Shown here one piece after another: positions 58,023-64,000 of a stretch of 64,000 nucleotides of DNA. The position numbers and the translations under genes are program-made. Within the stretch, counting starts at the first letter, position 1. The number at the start of each line of letters is the position of its first letter. The stretch is taken from positions 108,681,845 to 108,745,844 of the forward strand of contig CM047805.1 of NCBI GenBank assembly GCA_026214975.1, given 5' to 3'. Source of the DNA: Gentiana macrophylla. Lineage: Eukaryota > Streptophyta > Magnoliopsida > Gentianales > Gentianaceae. Under the pieces are notes generated by a model. The model was not told the origin of the DNA, ran no database searches, and saw only the letters and a program-made list of their open reading frames with translations.

Positions 58023-59101
58023 ACTGGTGCGTTGGTCAATCCGAAAGGCATGACCGTGAATTCGTAATGTCCGTACCTGGTACGAAATGCGGTCTTTGGG
58101 ATATCCGCATCTGCTACCCTGAGCTGGTGATACCCTGATCGCAAATCAATCTTCGAGAAGCTACCTGCCCCCCGTAGTTGATCGAACAAGTCATCGATCA
58201 TTGGTAACGGATACTTGTTCTTCACTGTGACGTTGTTCAGCTCCCGGTAGTCAATACACAGCCGCATACTACCATCCTTCTTCTTCACAAACAACACCGG
58301 TGCTCCCCACGGTGACACACTTGGTCGGATGTACCCCTTATCGAGCAGTTCTTCCAACTGCACCTTCAGTTCTGCTAATTCTTTAGGGGCCATACGATAA
58401 GGTGCTTTCGATATCGGTCTGGTCCCGGGCATCAACTCCACTGCCAATTCCACCTCCCTCTGGGGTGGCATACCTGGTATCTCATCCGGGAATACATCCT
58501 CAAAGTCACGGACTACATCGATGTCCGTTAGTTTAGGGTCCCCTGTGCTTACATCATGTACGTTACACATAAACAACGGGTACCCTTTCTTGACGAGATA
58601 TCTCAACGTCACCACTGAAATGATCTTCGCGTTGGGTTTAGTCACAAACCCCTTGTAAGATACTCGCACCCCTTTAGGGCCTCTCAAAGTCACCTTCTTC
58701 GCGCCACGGTCAATTTTGGCTTTATGCCGGTTCAACCAATCCATACCCAAAATAACGTCGAAGTTCTCGAGGGGGAACTCGATCAAGTCAACCGACAAGT
58801 TGACTCCCATAATCACTAACGGCACGTCTCTATACAACTTAGAACATGGCACTAACTCTCCCGACGGTTGCATAAACTCACTGTTAATCACCTCGAAAGT
58901 AGCTAGACCCAACCTCAAAACATGCGAACCCGCTATAAAGGAACATGATGCACCCGAATCAAAAAGTACGTTGGATAAAAATGAGTTAACCAGAACATTA
59001 CCCGTCACCACGTGGTTGCTCTGATCGGCCTCCTCCCTGCCCAGCGCGAATAATTTCCCGGCCCGATTTATCCGGCTCACTGGCAGGTCTTGGCCGACCA
59101 C
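58023..59101 (-). pseudogene. pol: Element G pol: protease and N-terminal reverse transcriptase
   Basis: About 360 codons open from 59101 until the border with H. Aspartic protease: [11 protein letters not shown] (D at about residue 48) and VILGMDWL (about 115). Then [15 protein letters not shown] and the RT start: [39 protein letters not shown]. The chain is cut exactly after NAP by H; the next residues, [11 protein letters not shown], are found at 42515 on the other side of H. The ORF itself is clean, so decay of this part was light before H arrived. Confidence 0.92.
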
Positions 59102-59187
59102 GATGGTCGGTTCCTGTTTCCACCAGTGTCGGAGGTGTACCGTCGGCTCTGCGTGCGGGTACTACTCTCTTTGTTGGCTACCCCTAC

Positions 59188-60224
59188 TCACGTTTCCCGT
59201 GTTACCCCTTGGAGCTCCACCCATGTTGCTTCCCGTAGCCGATGCCAACCCGGCAGGTGTTGGAGCCGCAAAACACTCGAATCATCTATGTCCAAACTTC
59301 CCGCAGTTGTGACACTGAACTTGCGCACCTGAACAATCTGTACCCGGATGGTTTCCCTGACATCGCTTGCAGTGATAACTTCGTGGCCGACTAAACCCCT
59401 GGGAGTTACCTCTCGCTGGCTGACCACCGCTGCCTCTGGCAACGTGGGAATTTGCCGAAAAAGAGGGTCATACTGGAGGGTTCCCAGAGTTATTGCGTTT
59501 TTGCTGCCCCTGATTGTCCTCAGAGACACTCTTCCTCTTGTTAGTAGCATATGCCGCTTTAACCTCTCTCCGAATTCTTTCAATGTTGCATGCTACTTCA
59601 CACATATCCTTTAAGCTCGTGAAGCCCCTGCTTGCCCCCATACGATCCCGGATCGCTAAATCTAAGTGTTGCTCAAACTTCACCATCTTGGCCTCTTCAG
59701 TCGGCACTAGCTCAGATGCATAAACAGCCAAGTCGACAAACTTCTCATAATATTCTTGAACAGTCATATCCCCCTGTCGGAGATTATCGAACTCAACCCG
59801 TAGCTCTTTCCTCTTAGATTCGGGAAAGAATTCACGCCTCGCTCTCGCTTAAACTCGGTCCATTCGGTGGTACCACTACTCGATTCCCTTGCTCATTTTT
59901 GGCCTGAGCCAACCGATCTTTGTTAGCACCCCACCACAAATCAGCCACTGTCAACCAAGTAGAAAGCGGCTTGGTCGACCTTCGCCTTCCGACATGCCCC
60001 CAGTGGCGAAGATCTTCTCAAACTCTCTAATCCACGCTCGAGTCCCTTAGGATCTCCCTTACCATCAGATCGACTAGGCCTCTGCCGACTCACGGCCCTA
60101 GTCATGCCGGTGGTTGACCTCGTGAACGATCCTCTGTCGACTTGTTGACCGCTGAATCAGTCTTGATTCATCTTAACCAACCGATCAATCATTTGGTCCT
60201 CACATTTCCATTCCTAGGAGGCAT
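59188..60224 (-). pseudogene. gag: Element G gag with two zinc knuckles
   Basis: Start at the ATG 60224 (MPPRNGNVRTK, followed at once by a stop). The open piece 59468-59767 has the gag C-terminal core: YYEKFVDLAVYASELVPTEE and FEQHLDLAIRDRMGA. After a frameshift, the frame at 59280-59370 reads two CCHC knuckles, CKRCQGNHPGTDC and CHNCGKFGHR followed by a stop where R is expected (TGA for CGA), then FEC. It assembles the particle. The break pattern is stops plus frameshifts. Confidence 0.75.
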
Positions 60225-60488
60225 AGCTAAAACTACAAAAGTAAATGACCATGTATTCAATTATCACCTATATCATGCCACATAATATTTCACGTATACT
60301 AACACTTACTGTCCAAAATTAATTGCAACACACAGCCACATTTCCACATACATCAGGACTTACCGTACCTTCCCTACATAGAACTCAATACCTACCCCAC
60401 ACATCCTCACTGTGCTTATTTTAGTGAATTTATTCTTAAGGTTCATTTTAGGTGGTGGTCCTGGAGTCGAACGGCTCTGATACCACTT
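60225..60488 (-). other. Leader and primer binding site of element G
   Basis: The PBS on the minus strand is TGGTATCAGAGCCGT (60471-60485), complementary to initiator tRNA-Met, three bases inside the 5' LTR border. The rest is non-coding leader. Confidence 0.9.
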
Positions 60489-60866
60489 TGTAACACCCCG
60501 GTTTCCAATCCCGTCGGCCGCCGGTATTGGTCACTGTAGTGCCACTTATCACGACACCCAGTCGTGGCGGTAACATGCAACATTCCACAACAGAAAGAAA
60601 ATGAACATTCACCATTCATTAATTTAAAAGAAAGTATTAAAGTGAGTACAAATATCCTGAAGAAAATGAAATCATGCGGAACGTCAAAATCTTTAAAATT
60701 TAGAATTCCAGATAATGTAGAACGGGTGGATCGCAACTCACGTGGCTCTCAAACCCCGCGACGTCCCAGCAACAAGCAAACATCCACATAAGTACCTGCT
60801 AAGAATCTGCTCCCCATAAATGGATCATAGAAGGGTCAAACGAAAGCAAAACCGTCAACTATAAAG

Positions 60867-60914
60867 TTGCTTGTTGCTGGGACGTCGCGGGGTTTGAGAG
60901 CCACGTAGTTGCAG
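60867..60914. repeat. Inverted self-copy inside the 5' LTR of G
   Basis: The segment is the reverse complement of 38087-38134 in the other LTR, and with small differences of 60733-60780 in the same LTR. It replaces about ten bases present in the left LTR. Together with the direct copy it could form a hairpin with a loop of about 86 bases. Confidence 0.85.
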
Positions 60915-61437
60915 AATCTAGTATACGTAAGGTAAAACCAACCCATGAAAAGTACCACCAATTTATGAAGGACTCAACCAATCTACAAAAGTTACGACCA
61001 ATCCATAACGGATACCATACATCACAACTATCCACCTAAGGGTCCCGAATGTGCACATCCTCAAAAAGGTAAAGCCACAGAGAGGAGGATCCTAAAGGTC
61101 ATCCAATGGTACCATAATAGGTGGACCATCACGCATCTTGGGGTGCAAGGAAACCTTCCGGGTTCCCGGCTTCGGGTGCTACCCTATCCGGCCCGACCAT
61201 ACCAACGCCTCGCAACTCCCCAAATACACTAAGGTCATTGAAGTCGTAAGGAAACCTTCCCGGGTTCCCGGCTTTGGGTGCTACCCTATCCGGCCCAACC
61301 ACCATGGGTCTACAACCTCAATGCCTAAACTCCAAACCCCACAGTGATGTCGATACCCCTGACCCATCAAAACATGACTCCAAAATATACTCATAAGATT
61401 GAACCACAGTTACCAAAGAAGGAAAACAACACAAACT

Positions 61438-61772
61438 AGACGCCCGTTCGGAAGGCCGGACGCCCGTCCAAGTACTCTACTGGACGCCCGTCCAAGCTAT
61501 CAGACGCCCGTCCAAAATGTATAGACGCCCGTCCACTCCAACCGAGTTATATCCTGAATGTAAAACAACCCCTCAGACGTCCGTCCAGGTAACCCAGACG
61601 CCCGTCCAAAATATCAGACGCCCATCCATAATGTATAGACGTCCGTCCACTCTAACGGAGTTAGATCCTGAATGTAAAACAACCCCTCAGACGTCCGTCC
61701 AGGTAACCCAGACGCCCTTCTGAAATGAAATCAAGGCAGACGGCCGTCCAGGAGGCCTGGACGCCCGTCCCC
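61438..61772. repeat. GACGCCCGTCC minisatellite in the right LTR of G
   Basis: Thirteen recognisable units, the same design as 38756-39063. One extra unit (GACGCCCATCCA) keeps a block that the left LTR has in shortened form. Confidence 0.85.
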
Positions 61773-62703
61773 CTGGGTTTCATCTCAAACCCTAACAATT
61801 CTCCACGTGATTTTCGAGCCGTTTCTCAACAAAACAAAGAAGAAAAGCGAAGACTTTAAGCCCAGAAAACTCCATACAAAAGTATCATGTCAACTATAGA
61901 TTTTAACCAACGCAAAAACACACTACTATGAACGTATAACGTCCCCGAAATAGGACAACCAAGTGTAAACACCCTTGAATAAAATTTGACAGCACAACAC
62001 TTTAGAAAAATTAACAGCATTACAGTTCCCCTTTCAAAACATGATTAAAGCCATCTAAACGCTTTAAAAAAAACACACCAACAGCCCCAAATTACTGTCA
62101 GAAATCCTTGAACAACAATACTAAACATTCAAAACCATACACAACCCGGCATATTACCTCCAAGTTCATCTTTCAACCCAAACGAAAACACAAACCATAG
62201 AAGTATCCTTACCGGTTACGCTGCGTTTCTTGAAAGCCCTCTCGTTATCGAGCTAAAATCGCCTCTACGAAGCCCGGATCTATATACAAAGAAAAGCAAA
62301 GTGATCATCAAACAATTCTAGTGACCCCAAAGGTAGAACCCTGTAGGCGAACACAACCCTTCCCCATCGCATAATGGATCGGCCATGGCCTTAGGCGGCC
62401 GATCGTCATGCTCGAGCTGTAGGAAAAGACATAACGATGCTTACCGATGATGACGATGACGAATTCCTAAACCCCAAGGAGAGATTTTTCTCTCCTTCTT
62501 CCTTACAAGAGGGTCGGCGGCAAGGGGAGGGTTTTTGGGGCAGATTTTTTTTTTGTGTTTTGGGGAAATAAGGGAGGAAAAGGGAAAAATCCCTTTTAAT
62601 TTATTAAATGATTAAAACTCCTTTTTAATAAATCCCATAATCTCATTAATTAGATCTTTTACTAATTAATTAGGAAGTCAAAATTTCGGGATATTACAAT
62701 TTG

Positions 62704-63446
62704 CTCTTGCATCTCATCCAGTAGATCATCTTGATCACCTGATGGTTCTTCTTTATGTGCAGCAGCCAATGCAGTGGTCTTTGGTTCTTCCTTTTCAGCC
62801 TCAGCCAATGCAGTAGTCTTTGGTTCTTCTTGATCACTTGATGGTGTCCTCTTCATGTAGTCTTCTCATTTCTTCTATGGCAGTAACTTTCATGTCCAAA
62901 ACTTCTTTTGCAGGTAAGGCCTCTAAGACTTTTGTATTGACTTCCTCTTTTGAGTAGACCACATTCAGTAGGGTGAGTTCATCCATGATAGCATTGAATC
63001 TTGACTCCATTTTTGCAATAGATTCTTTTGGTTTCATCTTGAAATCTTGAAACTTCTTTTTGGCTACACTGATCTTGTTTTTCTTAATAGCATCAGTGCC
63101 TTCACAGATTAATTGTAACTTATCCCAAAGTTCCTTTTGCAGTCTTGCAATCCTTCACTTTCATGTACATATTGCTATCCAAGGTTCAGTATATGATATC
63201 AATAGCAATATTATTGATGTTTGCTCATTTTCTATCTTCAACATTCCACTCTCTTTTTGGTTTTGGAATATACTAAGTTTCATTTCCCACAGTTACTGAC
63301 TTAGTAATCTCCAGTGGTCCATCAGTCAGTACATCCATCATCTCAACGTGTGTTGCAGCTAGATAAGCCTGCATACGACGTTTATACTCATCAAAACGAT
63401 CTAAGGAACACATCAACATTGTCCTAGCATACTGATTGTTATCCAT
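62704..63446 (-). pseudogene. gag: Element C gag N-terminal part (UBN2-type)
   Basis: Start at the ATG 63446 (MDNNQYARTMLMCSLDRFDE, then YKRRMQAYLAATHVEMMDVL), followed by stops. It is open again at 62834-63037 (MKPKESIAKMESRFNAIMDE, LTLLNVVYSKEEVNTKVLEA) and at 62704-62856, an acidic E/P-rich linker with a repeated EEPKTTALA. This is the Copia gag core of the UBN2 family. The frame is cut by element G at 62703 and continues at 37843 with the zinc knuckles. Confidence 0.75.
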
Positions 63447-63533
63447 GATGCAAAGCTTTGAAAATCAGAAACTTGAAAAAGTTTTCAAAGTATTTTCACA
63501 TGCACAACAAGTAGGATTACTTGAATAGAAACC

Positions 63534-63548
63534 TTTCGCTCGATACCA
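63534..63548 (-). other. Primer binding site of element C, altered
   Basis: Minus strand TGGTATCGAGCGAAA. Compared with TGGTATCAGAGC in D one A is missing. It lies two bases after the 5' LTR end. Confidence 0.8.
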
Positions 63549-63550
63549 AT

Positions 63551-64000
63551 TGTTGGTCCCTTGAAAAGGCTTTGGTTAAGTTTAGAGGGGGTGAATAAAC
63601 TTAACACTTAAAACTTTTGGAGTTAACAAACTCAGCAAGGTCAATAGCCTGCTGACTGCTTAGTAGTCTGCTGACCACTCAGTAGTCTGCTGACTATTGA
63701 TGTTACTAAATTTGTTGCAGCGGAATATATTCAAATTAAGCCTTATTACTTGTTTTTAGAAATATGATACTAAGTATTAGATACTCATTAGTGTAAGTGT
63801 GTGCTTCATTTGCTAGTTTCATTAAGATGATGTGTTCAGTATACTAAATGCAGAAACTAAGTAGGCAGATTTTTAAGTGGTTCCAGGTGGTGTAATCCTA
63901 TCAGTCCACTCTTCTCCTATGATGTTGGAGGAAATTAACTAGAGATCTTTGTGGTTGCAGTTACAAAAATATTAAGTTGTCTCACTACTACAAAATAGGA
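63551..64000 (-). repeat. 5' LTR of element C, partial
   Basis: Begins TGTTGGTCCC (as read on +) and follows the 3' LTR (4159-4610), with three AGTAGTCTGCTGAC-type units near 63655-63700 where the 3' copy has one. Element J interrupts it at 63982, and the rest is outside the window. Confidence 0.85.
63983..64000. mobile_element. Element J: start of a CACTA-like transposon
   Basis: CACTACTACAAAATAGGA. Upstream sequence matches the C 3' LTR up to AAGTTGTCT (there followed by TTCCTTCACC at about 4615). The match stops exactly at CACTAC, so this is an insertion border, and TCT would be the 3-bp target site. Only 18 bases are visible. Confidence 0.6.

Larger units (their letters stand above)
37844..62698 (-). 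mobile_element. Element G: chromodomain Ty3/Gypsy retrotransposon (Tekay/Del-like) inside C
   Basis: LTRs at 37844-39988 and 60489-62698 with ATTTG on both sides (37839-37843 and 62699-62703). On the + strand the LTRs run TGTAACACCCCGG to CGGGATATTACA. The minus-strand order is primer site, gag with two CCHC knuckles, protease, RT, RNase H, integrase with a chromodomain, polypurine tract. This order and the chromodomain define a chromovirus; the LTR size and ends favour Tekay/Del (inference). It is split in RT by element H, and every coding segment has stops or frameshifts. Confidence 0.9.
60489..62698 (-). repeat. 5' LTR of element G
   Basis: 2210 bp, longer than its partner mainly because of a 48-base inverted copy of its own sequence (60867-60914). 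Minisatellite units GACGCCCGTCCA occupy 61438-61772. Otherwise it matches 37844-39988 closely. Small open frames (61138-61347, 61517-61723) are repeat artefacts. Confidence 0.9.
4159..64000 (-). mobile_element. Element C: Ty1/Copia retrotransposon (SIRE/Maximus-like), host of D, G and J
   Basis: Minus-strand LTR element. Its 3' LTR is 4159-5821; its 5' LTR starts at 63551 and leaves the window. Between them, read on the minus strand, are a primer site like initiator tRNA-Met, gag (UBN2-type, zinc knuckles), a damaged protease, integrase, reverse transcriptase, RNase H in the Copia order IN-RT-RH, then a long extra ORF and a polypurine tract. Its body is split by D (10461-33029) and G (37844-62698). 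All coding regions carry stops or frameshifts, so it looks dead. Clade assignment is inferred from the extra ORF after RNase H and the LTR/PPT style. Confidence 0.85.

Noticed and set aside
1..64000. A host gene, CRISPR array, rRNA, organelle insert or centromeric satellite
   Set aside because: Nearly every stretch is assigned to an LTR element or CACTA element. No spaced identical repeats, rRNA, organelle genes or tandem satellite were seen.

Overview
The window is plant nuclear DNA made entirely of nested transposable elements. I see no host gene, tRNA gene, rRNA or CRISPR array. A plant source, probably a large-genome eudicot, is suggested by the element families: Ty1/Copia elements with an extra ORF after pol, a chromodomain Ty3/Gypsy element, two Athila/Tat-type Gypsy elements with a TGGCGCCGTTG primer site, and two CACTA DNA transposons. 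The species cannot be read from the sequence.

Layout. (A) 1-2871, + strand: the 3' end of a Copia element (decayed extra ORF, polypurine tract, 3' LTR). (B) 2872-4158, - strand: a remnant of another copy of the same extra ORF. (C) 4159 to beyond 64000, - strand: a Copia element that hosts almost everything else. Its 3' LTR (4159-5821) is at the left, its 5' LTR (from 63551) is cut by the right edge, and its pol lies at 33.1-37.8 kb. (D) 10461-33029, - strand: a pol-less Copia element in C, flanked by ATGGA. (E) 11736-25320, + strand: a non-coding Athila/Tat-type LTR element in the 3' LTR of D, flanked by ACAAG. (F) 16602-22718: a non-autonomous CACTA element in E, flanked by TAG. (G) 37844-62698, - strand: a chromodomain Gypsy element (Tekay/Del-like) in the gag region of C, flanked by ATTTG. 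(H) 42516-58022, - strand: an Athila-like element inside the reverse transcriptase of G, flanked by GCTGG/ACTGG. (J) 63983-64000: the first bases of another CACTA-like element in the 5' LTR of C.

How the parts relate. The target-site duplications and interrupted reading frames give two insertion orders: C, then D, then E, then F on the left; and C, then G, then H on the right. Most coding regions are broken. The main exception is the 1008-codon gag-protease frame of H. Four copies of a long acidic, coiled-coil-rich ORF in the envelope position (A, B, C, D) point to one Copia lineage that has repeatedly seeded this locus.

Most unusual content: H carries two related accessory ORFs after integrase, each with its own TATA box. 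One has a plausible leader intron, and the other sits below a GC-rich motif shared exactly with the H LTR. D has lost PR, IN, RT, RNase H and the nucleocapsid zinc knuckles but keeps gag-like and envelope-position ORFs. The 5' LTR of G carries an inverted copy of part of itself. F contains at least one open, well-bordered exon-like segment.
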